Source of the DNA: an uncultured Eubacteriales bacterium
Lineage (GTDB): Bacteria; Bacillota; Clostridia; Oscillospirales; UMGS1783
Length of the DNA: 5,269 nt
Direction: 5' to 3'
Assembly: GCA_900555065.1 (NCBI GenBank)
Contig: USJY01000123.1
Span: 1-5,269 of the forward strand
Every line of letters begins with the position of its first letter. Position 1 is the stretch's first letter. Under the pieces are notes generated by a model. It saw only the letters and a list, made by a program, of their open reading frames with translations. It was not told the origin of the DNA and did not search any database. Shown here piece after piece: positions 1-4,991 of this stretch. A program made the translations under genes and the position numbers.

Positions 1-386
1 TACTGGCGCTGAATCCCAAGAATCGCAGAGCCAAGCACTGCGCAGTTGGTTGTAATCAGCGGCAGGTAGATTCCCAGCGCCTTATACAGGGCGGGCATGG
101 ATTTTTTCAGGAACAGCTCAATAAACTGAACCAGCGTGGCAATGATGAGAATAAAGGTGATCGTCTGCAGGTATTCGAGCTCATAAGGGATCAGGATAAA
201 CTTGTTCGCCGCCCATGTCGCCGCAGAAGAAAGCGTCATGGTGAAAATAACCGCCATGCTCATCCCAACTGCGGTCTCCGTCTTTTTGGAAACGCCCATA
301 AACGGACAGATTCCCAAAAATTGTACCAAGACATAGTTTTCTATAAAAATTGTATAGATGGCTACGGATAGATATGTCTGCAGCAT
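1..386 (-). CDS. rnfA: RnfA, electron transport complex membrane subunit (partial, 3' end off window)
   Basis: Integral membrane subunit of the Rnf ferredoxin:NAD+ oxidoreductase. The first 128 codons are present; the family is usually about 190 residues, so roughly the last third lies beyond base 1. The N-terminus reads MLQTYLSVAIYTIFIENYVL and continues with the diagnostic QFLGICPFMGVSKK segment (residues 22-35). A second conserved stretch, YLPLITTNCAVLG, lies at residues 107-119. Cys27 and Cys115 match the two RnfA cysteines that, with the equivalent pair in RnfE, hold a 2Fe-2S cluster inside the membrane in characterised Rnf/Nqr complexes. At least three hydrophobic spans are visible. The ATG shares its A with the last base of the rnfE stop (TAATG), and an AAGGGGG ribosome binding site lies 9 nt upstream inside rnfE, so translation is probably coupled. 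Family identity is clear from motifs and gene order. Confidence 0.96.
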   Translation of the reverse strand, partial: MLQTYLSVAIYTIFIENYVLVQFLGICPFMGVSKKTETAVGMSMAVIFTMTLSSAATWAANKFILIPYELEYLQTITFILIIATLVQFIELFLKKSMPALYKALGIYLPLITTNCAVLGSAILGIQRQ

Positions 387-1015
387 TACTTGGCATCCCC
401 CTTCTGCGTTATTTTCTGCACAAGGGCGATCAGCAACCCGAGTACCAGGAACCCGCCCGGCGGAAGGATGAGCATCAGCGCCGGCTCGAAGGGTATGTAC
501 TGCGTGATGTCGAAGCCGAGAATCGTTCCAAAACCAAGGATTTCGCGGATGGCGGACATGATCACGATTACAACCGTATAACCAAGGCCCATGGAGATCC
601 CGTCAAGCGCGGACAAAAGCGGATTGTTCTTCGAGGCAAAGCTTTCGGCCCGGGCAAGGATGATGCAGTTGACAACGATCAACGGGATAAAAATGCCCAG
701 AGACTTTGACAGAGAAGGAAGATATGCCTTGATGATCAAGTCGATCGCGGTGACAAAACCGGAAATAACCACCACGAAGGATGCGATTCTGATCTTGTTC
801 GGAATCGCTGCGCGGATCAGGGATATGACTATATTGGAGCCGGTCAGGACAAATGTCACCGCAAGGCCCATGCCGAGACCGTTCTGCACAGAAGTTGAAA
901 TGGCGAGCACGGAACACATGCCCAGCAGCTGGATCAATACCGGGTTCTGCGTAATTAAACCGTCTCGAATGACCCGACCGACTTTCGCCAGCGATTTATT
1001 CTTTTTCTCATCCAT
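386..1015 (-). CDS. rnfE: RnfE, electron transport complex membrane subunit
   Basis: A 209-residue integral membrane subunit, paralogous to RnfA and about normal family length. It forms the other half of the membrane electron path. Recognisable segments are DGLITQNPVLIQLLGMCSVLAIS (residues 18-40, read in two parts: DGLITQNPVL and IQLLGMCSVLAIS), IPLIVVNCIILARAE (110-124) and SALDGISMGLGYT (135-147). Cys34 and Cys117 are in the positions expected for the shared intramembrane 2Fe-2S cluster. About six hydrophobic spans are present, with a short basic C-terminus (KITQKGDAK). The start is the ATG at 1015: it is preceded by GGAGGTGG at 1021-1028 with 5 nt spacing, and the protein then begins MDEKKNKSLAKVGRVIRDG as in relatives. 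An upstream in-frame ATG at 1051 would add an arginine-rich stretch inside rnfG and lacks support. The start overlaps the rnfG stop by 8 nt. Confidence 0.97.
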   Translation of the reverse strand: MDEKKNKSLAKVGRVIRDGLITQNPVLIQLLGMCSVLAISTSVQNGLGMGLAVTFVLTGSNIVISLIRAAIPNKIRIASFVVVISGFVTAIDLIIKAYLPSLSKSLGIFIPLIVVNCIILARAESFASKNNPLLSALDGISMGLGYTVVIVIMSAIREILGFGTILGFDITQYIPFEPALMLILPPGGFLVLGLLIALVQKITQKGDAK

Positions 1016-2144
1016 TGGTTCCACCTCCGCTCTGCGCGTCCGCTTCCGCAACCCGTACCAAATCCACGGCTTTCAGCGCGTCGTTCAATCCGGTTACAAC
1101 AGCGTTGGACGTGATCGTTGCGCCGCTGACCGCAGTGATCTGCGGCGTAAAGGAGATTGGACGTTCGCCGTCCACAAACTGGTCCATAAATTCCGGGTTC
1201 TTTTCCAGAACCGCCGCGCCGATACCAGGAGTTTCGCCATGGTTCACCACGGAAATCGCCGTGACCTTATTCATGGGGCTGGAACCGACCATCAGTTCAA
1301 TCGGCGTACTGCTGCTAAAGCCGTTTGTCTCCAGGTCCACACAGTAACCGAGCAGCTGATCCCCTGCATATGCCTTATATATGGCGAGTATATTCTCCGT
1401 ATCCGCCTGGCCCGCGACCATTTCCGTAACGTCCTCAAAATCGTCGGCCGTCGGGAAAAGCGCCTGCAGCGCCGCGACACGGGTCTCCTCTTCGTATTTC
1501 TGGATCAGGTCCTTGGTGTTGGCGTTAATCAGCGCCAGCGCGCCGGCGACAATACTGCAAATGAGCATCAGAATCAGCGCGAGTATAAATATATTGGACC
1601 GCCAGCCGTCCTTATCGCGCTTCAGTGCGGACGCGGCTTTATAGGAGGACTTCGACGCCTTCTGTTTCGGGGCGTGGACAACCTTCAAACGCGTGCGGTC
1701 CGCTTCCGCGGCAACGGGTACAGACGGGAACCCGGCCTGCGGTTTTGCCGGCATAACAGACTCCGGCGCCGCCTGCTGCTCCACCGGTTCCGTTGGTGCG
1801 GAAGGCTGTTCCGGACTTACAGAAACATTTTCCTCATCCGGCGCTGCCTCCTGCGCAGCGGCAGATTCGGATACAGGCTCCGGCACGCTGTCCTGCTCCG
1901 GTGCGGTTGGCTGCTGCTTATCAACACTGCGCAGCAGAAGGTTGATTTCGTCCAGATCAATATCCATATTCGTGTTCTTGAGAATGTTGGACGCTAGGTC
2001 CTTATCCTCCGCTACGGGATGCAGTTTCCATTCCACCTGCTGCTTATAGCTGCGCTTTTTGTCAGACCCGTCTTTATTCTTCTGCGTCGACGACTGGCGC
2101 GGCCGACGGTTCTGCGACGCGTTCTTCTTTTGCTCGTTTGACAT
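1008..2144 (-). CDS. rnfG: RnfG, FMN-binding subunit with a very long N-terminal extension
   Basis: A 378-residue protein; ordinary RnfG is about 180-220. From the ATG at 2144 the layout is as follows. Residues 1-80 are strongly basic, then mixed, including a leucine/acid-rich segment (NMDIDLDEINLLLRSVD, 59-75). Residues 80-150 are rich in Pro, Ala, Glu and Ser. Residues 150-180 form a basic juxtamembrane stretch. One membrane span lies at about 185-207. The outward-facing FMN domain (208-378) contains NHGETPGIG (301-309) and SGATITS (340-346). In the family FMN is attached by a phosphoester bond to the Thr of the S/T-G-A-T motif, here Thr343. The domain relays electrons between RnfD and the rest of the complex. 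ATG 2144 is chosen because AAAGGGGG sits 8 nt upstream; the in-frame GTG at 2153 lies within that site. It overlaps the rnfD 3' end by 71 nt. An internal ATG at 1754 (GGAG 6 nt upstream) could give a shorter form. RnfG identity is firm; the role of the extension is unknown. Confidence 0.94.
   Translation of the reverse strand: MSNEQKKNASQNRRPRQSSTQKNKDGSDKKRSYKQQVEWKLHPVAEDKDLASNILKNTNMDIDLDEINLLLRSVDKQQPTAPEQDSVPEPVSESAAAQEAAPDEENVSVSPEQPSAPTEPVEQQAAPESVMPAKPQAGFPSVPVAAEADRTRLKVVHAPKQKASKSSYKAASALKRDKDGWRSNIFILALILMLICSIVAGALALINANTKDLIQKYEEETRVAALQALFPTADDFEDVTEMVAGQADTENILAIYKAYAGDQLLGYCVDLETNGFSSSTPIELMVGSSPMNKVTAISVVNHGETPGIGAAVLEKNPEFMDQFVDGERPISFTPQITAVSGATITSNAVVTGLNDALKAVDLVRVAEADAQSGGGTNG
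1021..1028 (-). promoter_or_regulatory. Ribosome binding site of rnfE inside the rnfG 3' end
   Basis: GGAGGTGG lies 5 nt before the rnfE ATG. The same bases encode the glycine-rich C-terminus of RnfG (SGGGTNG), so the RnfG tail and rnfE initiation are constrained together. Confidence 0.75.
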
Positions 2145-3126
2145 AGAAGGCACCCCCTTTCCCGAATCTTCTGGGCTTCGTTTTCTTATCGATCAGCCAG
2201 GTGAAGGCGTTCATGATAAGGATGGCGAAGGAAACGCCTTCGGGATACCCGGAAAACCTGCGCATGACAAAGGTGAGCAGCGCGCAGCCGATTGCGTATA
2301 TAATCTGTCCCATACGCGTCACAGGCGCAGTCGCATAGTCTGTCGCCATAAAAATTGCGCCGAGCAGCAGACCGCCGGAGAGCAGCTGCGCGAGCATATA
2401 TTGCACGGGCAGGCCCGAAGTCGGGAACAGATAACACAGAACGGCCATCACGCCGATATAGAACACGGGAATACGCCAGTTAATGACTTTGCGTATGAGC
2501 AGGTACAGCCCGCCAAGCAGCAGCAGAATCGCCGACGTCTCGCCGATACAGCCGCCGATATTGCCCCAGAACAGATCGGCAAGGCCGCTGTAGTTAAACG
2601 TCATATCCTTCAGCGCTTTCAGCGGCGTTACGCTGGTAATGATCGCCTGGGTATCGACATTGGAAAAGAGCGGCACGGTACTGTATTCAAAGGGCTTGAG
2701 CCAGACCGCCATGTGCTGCGGCCAGGAGATAAACAGGAAACAACGTGCGGCGAGGGCCGGGTTCATAAAGTTCTGGCCAAGCCCGCCGAACAGTCCCTTG
2801 ACGATGATCATGGCAAACAGGGCGCCGATGACCGGCAGCCACAGCGGCACCGTCGGCGGCAGGGTGAGCGAAAGCAGAAGCCCGGATACTGCGGCCGAAA
2901 GGTCGGAGACCGTCTGCTTATGCTTGATCATCACATTGTACAGCGCTTCGGCGCCGACGCTCGACAGCGTGCCGATGATAATAATAATCATGGCGCGAAA
3001 GCCGAAGATGACGACCGAATAGATAGACGCCGGCGCAAGCGCGATCAGCACCGAAAGCATGATCGAACGCGTGGTATCGTTAGAACGTATATGCGGAGAT
3101 GAGGTAACCAGCAGTTTTTCTTCCAT
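2074..3126 (-). CDS. rnfD: RnfD, FMN-carrying membrane subunit
   Basis: A 350-residue polytopic membrane protein, homologous to NqrB, about the usual family length with a somewhat long C-terminal tail. The N-terminus (MEEKLLVTSSPHIRSNDTT) is typical. Other family marks are FGGLGQNFMNPALAAR (residues 113-128), GCIGETSAI (192-200), MATDYATAPVT (260-270) and SGYPEGVSFAILIMNAF (292-308). The likely covalent FMN site is T-S-V-T-P-L at 164-169, with Thr167 the attachment residue by position; the consensus is S/T-G-A-T. The start is ATG 3126, 2 nt after the rnfC stop, with GGGAGGAG about 8 nt upstream inside rnfC. The frame stays open far upstream into rnfC, but that part is the shadow of rnfC. Residues after about 314 form a charged tail ending EPSAAPVVDAEE. 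The last 23 codons are encoded in the overlap with rnfG. Confidence 0.97.
   Translation of the reverse strand: MEEKLLVTSSPHIRSNDTTRSIMLSVLIALAPASIYSVVIFGFRAMIIIIIGTLSSVGAEALYNVMIKHKQTVSDLSAAVSGLLLSLTLPPTVPLWLPVIGALFAMIIVKGLFGGLGQNFMNPALAARCFLFISWPQHMAVWLKPFEYSTVPLFSNVDTQAIITSVTPLKALKDMTFNYSGLADLFWGNIGGCIGETSAILLLLGGLYLLIRKVINWRIPVFYIGVMAVLCYLFPTSGLPVQYMLAQLLSGGLLLGAIFMATDYATAPVTRMGQIIYAIGCALLTFVMRRFSGYPEGVSFAILIMNAFTWLIDKKTKPRRFGKGGAFYVKRAKEERVAEPSAAPVVDAEE
2153..2160 (-). promoter_or_regulatory. Ribosome binding site that fixes the rnfG start
   Basis: AAAGGGGG lies 8 nt before the ATG at 2144, within the rnfD coding sequence. The other in-frame candidate, GTG at 2153-2151, overlaps the G-run itself and so cannot use it. 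This supports MSNEQKK as the N-terminus and shows that the long extension is probably translated from its own site. Confidence 0.7.
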
Positions 3127-3128
3127 TG

Positions 3129-4451
3129 TTACTTCTCCTCCCTTTTCTTGCTTGTTTGAACTTTGAACTTCGCCATGCGCATCAGCTGCACCAGGGGGAT
3201 TCGCGCGGGACAGGAGAAGGAGCAGGAGCCGCATTCCATGCAGTCGAGCACGTTCAGCTTTTCCGCCTCGTCGTACATCTCCTTCTTCGTATACATGCCG
3301 ATGTAGTTCGGCATCAGGCGCATGGGACATCCGCGTAGGCAGCGCCCGCAGCGAATACACTCCGCGTCCTCGACATAGGTCGCATAGTTCTTGCCATAGG
3401 CGAGCAGGCCGCTCGTCTGCTTGATGACTGGTGCCTCGAGCGTATGCTGGGCTACGCCCATCATCGGACCGCCCATGATAATCTTCTCAGGCGGAGTGAC
3501 AAACCCGCCCGCCGTTTCAAACATGTACTGCATCGGCGTCCCGATCCGGGTAAGCGCGTTTTTGCTCACCTTGACCGCAGGACCGGATACGGTCACGATA
3601 CGCTTGATCAGCGGCAGGCCGGTCACTGCGGAACGGTAAAGAGACGCGGCGGTGTCCACATTGAACACGGCGCAGCCAACGTCCATTGGCAGGCTGCCGG
3701 CCTTGACCTCGCGCCGGGTTATCGCGTTGATCAGCTGCTTTTCCGAACCCTGCGGATATTTGGTCTTCAGCACAACGGTGTGGATTCCGTAAGGCTCGCC
3801 GATAATGCGCATGGTAGAGATCGCATGGCCTTTGTTGTTCTCAATGCCTATGTACGCGGTGGAAAGCCCCAGCGCCTTCATCAGCATACGGATTCCGCCG
3901 ACAATGAATTTGGGGTATTCGATCATCGCGCGCTCATCCGCCGCGATGACCGGCTCGCACTCCGCGCCGTTGATAAGCAATTTATCCACCCGTTTATCCA
4001 TGGCCGTTTTCAGCTTGACATGCGTTGGGAACCCAGCGCCGCCCATACCGACAAGGCCCGCTTCGCGCGTAAAGGCAAGAATCTCCTCCGGCGTCATTTT
4101 GTCAGGGTTCTTAATGTGCTGCGCTTTGTCCGGAATCGCGGCGTCCAGATAGTCGTTTTCAATCACAACCGACATCACGCGGTCCCCGCCGGGATGCCAG
4201 CGCGGCGCCACGTCGATCACCTTTCCGGATACGGATGCGTGTACCGGCGCTGAAACATAGCTGTCGGTGTCGCCGACGACCTGGCCCATATAGACGTAGT
4301 CGCCGCGCTTGACCAGCGGCTCACAGGGCGCACCGATATGCTGCAGCATGGGTATCACGACATATTGCGGCTCTTCAATGTGCTCAATGGGCCGCGCTTT
4401 TGTCATCTCTTTACTGGTCGGCGGATGGATTCCGCCTTTAAATGATACCAT
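3129..4451 (-). CDS. rnfC: RnfC, NADH/FMN- and iron-sulfur-binding peripheral subunit
   Basis: A 440-residue cytoplasmic subunit that exchanges electrons with NAD(H). Regions in order: an N-terminal RnfC barrel/lipoyl-like domain (about 1-100, starting VSFKGGIHPPTSKEMT); a Complex I 51-kDa-like nucleotide and flavin domain with GLVGMGGAGFPTHVKL (132-147), NGAECEP (161-167) and KYPQGSEKQLI (231-241); an SLBB-type region (about 255-310); and two 4Fe-4S clusters of C-x2-C-x2-C-x3-CP form at 365-376 (CIRCGRCLRGCP) and 404-415 (CMECGSCSFSCP). Length is close to that of clostridial RnfC and lacks the long alanine/lysine C-terminal tail of proteobacterial forms. No membrane span is seen. ATG 4451 follows AGAGGG with a 7-nt gap. 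The alternative ATG 4 nt upstream stops after five codons. It is the first gene of the operon, preceded by a promoter and a structured leader. Confidence 0.98.
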   Translation of the reverse strand: MVSFKGGIHPPTSKEMTKARPIEHIEEPQYVVIPMLQHIGAPCEPLVKRGDYVYMGQVVGDTDSYVSAPVHASVSGKVIDVAPRWHPGGDRVMSVVIENDYLDAAIPDKAQHIKNPDKMTPEEILAFTREAGLVGMGGAGFPTHVKLKTAMDKRVDKLLINGAECEPVIAADERAMIEYPKFIVGGIRMLMKALGLSTAYIGIENNKGHAISTMRIIGEPYGIHTVVLKTKYPQGSEKQLINAITRREVKAGSLPMDVGCAVFNVDTAASLYRSAVTGLPLIKRIVTVSGPAVKVSKNALTRIGTPMQYMFETAGGFVTPPEKIIMGGPMMGVAQHTLEAPVIKQTSGLLAYGKNYATYVEDAECIRCGRCLRGCPMRLMPNYIGMYTKKEMYDEAEKLNVLDCMECGSCSFSCPARIPLVQLMRMAKFKVQTSKKREEK

Positions 4452-4455
4452 CCAT

Positions 4456-4488
4456 TCACCCTCTATTGTTTATTACGGAATGGGACAA
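4456..4488 (-). other. Possible 10-codon leader reading frame before rnfC
   Basis: An AAAGGAG sequence on the minus strand (about 4503-4497) lies 7 nt before a TTG codon. That frame would encode a 10-residue peptide (SHSVINNRG after the start) and ends in TGA at 4458-4456, just 4 nt before the rnfC ATG. The rnfC ribosome binding site (AGAGGG) lies in its last codons. TTG is a weak start and the frame is very short, so it may be only a chance Shine-Dalgarno match. Confidence 0.15.
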
Positions 4489-4516
4489 AATTACACTCCT
4501 TTTGCCCGGTTACCGC

Positions 4517-4555
4517 AAGCGGAAAATGGCATAAAACAAACCCATTTGGCCGCTT
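4517..4555 (-). ncRNA. Compound stem-loop in the rnfC leader
   Basis: On the minus strand, AAGCGG (4555-4550) pairs with CCGCTT (4522-4517). Inside a small internal loop, AAATGG (4547-4542) pairs with CCATTT (4529-4524), closing a 12-nt U-rich loop. Two nested 6-bp stems in register are unlikely to be a coincidence in a short leader. It matches no riboswitch class I can recognise. Confidence 0.4.
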
Positions 4556-4563
4556 AGTAAAAC

Positions 4564-4586
4564 AAAGCGATACCCTTTATCGCTTT
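4564..4586 (-). ncRNA. Stem-loop at the predicted 5' end of the rnf transcript
   Basis: A perfect 9-bp inverted repeat, AAAGCGATA / TATCGCTTT, with a 5-nt loop (AAGGG in the transcript). It begins within a base or two of the predicted transcription start at about 4585. It is followed by GTTTTACT, which is too weak a T-tract for a convincing terminator. Possible roles are a 5' stabilising hairpin, an operator over +1, or a weak attenuator; the sequence does not decide. Confidence 0.45.
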
Positions 4587-4591
4587 TTGCC

Positions 4592-4620
4592 ATTATACCA
4601 CATCCATTTTCTGATTACAA
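4592..4620 (-). promoter_or_regulatory. Promoter of the rnf operon
   Basis: On the minus strand, TTGTAA (4620-4615, four of six matches to the -35 consensus) is followed after exactly 17 bp by a perfect TATAAT (4597-4592). Transcription would start near 4585, leaving a leader of about 130 nt before rnfC. Spacing and the perfect -10 box make this a strong sigma-A-type candidate. The -35 box lies in one copy of a TTGTAAT direct repeat. Confidence 0.8.
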
Positions 4621-4633
4621 CTGGAAATTACAA
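4614..4633 (-). repeat. TTGTAAT direct repeat overlapping the rnf -35 box
   Basis: Two identical TTGTAAT heptamers (minus-strand reading) lie at 4633-4627 and 4620-4614, 13 bp apart start to start. The downstream copy contains the -35 hexamer. A repeat in this place could be a transcription factor site, but the phase is not a clean helical turn and the AT-rich context makes chance similarity possible. It does not match the inverted TTGTTAA-type Rex operator. Confidence 0.3.
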
Positions 4634-4642
4634 TTCAGTAAC

Positions 4643-4672
4643 AAAAAAATAAGCGCGTGTATACACGCGCTT
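4643..4672 (-). terminator. Rho-independent terminator of the small membrane-protein gene, possibly bidirectional
   Basis: A perfect 22-nt palindrome at 4651-4672 (AAGCGCGTGTA followed by its reverse complement) forms a GC-rich hairpin. On the minus strand it is followed at once by A and then seven Ts (4649-4643). This is 19 bp after the stop of the 66-residue gene and just before the rnf promoter, so it would insulate the two units. On the plus strand a run of eight Ts (4679-4686) follows at a slightly longer distance. Confidence 0.88.
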
Positions 4673-4690
4673 ACGCTGTTTTTTTTGTAC

Positions 4691-4891
4691 TCAGTCTTCA
4701 AGCGGAATTTCTTCCATATACCGGCCATCGTCCACGCCGTCGCAGACCTGGCACTCGTCCTTCTTCCCAAACGATTTCAGAAAAGAGCACGATCCGTTCT
4801 TTTCGAAATACTTGTACACGGCCAAGCTTACGCCGACAAACGCGCCGATTGCGGAAACGATACCTACAAGCCATAACATTTTTCTTCTCAT
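4691..4891 (-). CDS. Small single-span membrane protein with a CxxC tail, function unknown
   Basis: A 66-residue protein that I do not recognise as a named family. A short basic N-terminus (MRRK) precedes one hydrophobic span at about residues 5-27. A hydrophilic tail follows, basic then acidic, with Cys35 and a CQVC pair (Cys47, Cys50), ending in an acidic EEIPLED. The ATG at 4891 has AGAGGAG about 9 nt upstream; an ATG inside that spacer stops after three codons. It has its own extended -10 promoter and a strong terminator directly downstream, so it looks like a real monocistronic gene. A CxxC pair may bind metal or act in thiol chemistry, but nothing here shows this. The basic N-terminus suggests N-in and an outward tail; the lysines after the span make that uncertain. 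The next gene on the strand is rnfC, but a terminator separates them. Confidence 0.75.
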   Translation of the reverse strand: MRRKMLWLVGIVSAIGAFVGVSLAVYKYFEKNGSCSFLKSFGKKDECQVCDGVDDGRYMEEIPLED

Positions 4892-4923
4892 GTGCCCATC
4901 TCCTCTCTGCTGTTTACAGCTTT

Positions 4924-4952
4924 ATTATAGCATATATTATATCCCGATTCAA
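4924..4952 (-). promoter_or_regulatory. Extended -10 promoter of the small membrane-protein gene
   Basis: On the minus strand, TTGAAT (4952-4947) is followed after 17 bp by TATAAT (4929-4924), with an extended TGC directly before the -10 box. Predicted start is near 4917, giving a leader of about 25 nt. The short inverted repeat GCTGT-TT-ACAGC (4909-4920) falls at the start point and could be an operator, though its arms are only 5 bp. Confidence 0.8.
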
Positions 4953-4991
4953 GCGGCAAAAATGTATATACTATAAAACTTTCAAGGAATG

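Noticed and set aside
1016..1051. An upstream RnfE start (MRKRTRRAEVEP) at 1051
   Set aside because: The start at 1015 has GGAGGTGG directly upstream and the family-typical beginning; the extra residues are the rnfG 3' end read in another frame.
591..1997. A 468-codon open frame on the plus strand opposite rnfE and rnfG
   Set aside because: Its protein is arginine- and cysteine-rich without recognisable motifs, and it is antisense to two clear rnf genes. The frame is open because the opposite genes rarely use the codons that would read as stops.
2059..3102. A 347-codon open frame on the plus strand opposite rnfD
   Set aside because: Its product is a low-complexity Arg/Asp/His/Gln-rich sequence typical of the antisense of a hydrophobic membrane protein; RnfD on the minus strand is unambiguous.
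3127..3360. An N-terminal extension of RnfD from an upstream in-frame start at 3360
   Set aside because: It would overlap rnfC by more than 230 nt and reads as an out-of-frame shadow of the RnfC iron-sulfur region. ATG 3126 has a strong ribosome binding site and a family-typical N-terminus.
3444..4253. A 269-codon open frame on the plus strand opposite rnfC
   Set aside because: Its sequence is His/Arg-rich without motifs, and it lies fully within rnfC.
4507..4515. CGGT-T-ACCG palindrome in the rnfC leader
   Set aside because: A one-base loop cannot form an RNA hairpin, and a 9-nt palindrome is expected by chance.
4560..4640. A Rex (NADH-responsive) operator at the rnf promoter
   Set aside because: It would be biologically attractive, but no inverted TTGTTAA-N4-TTAACAA-like site is visible; the repeat present is direct and its heptamer differs.
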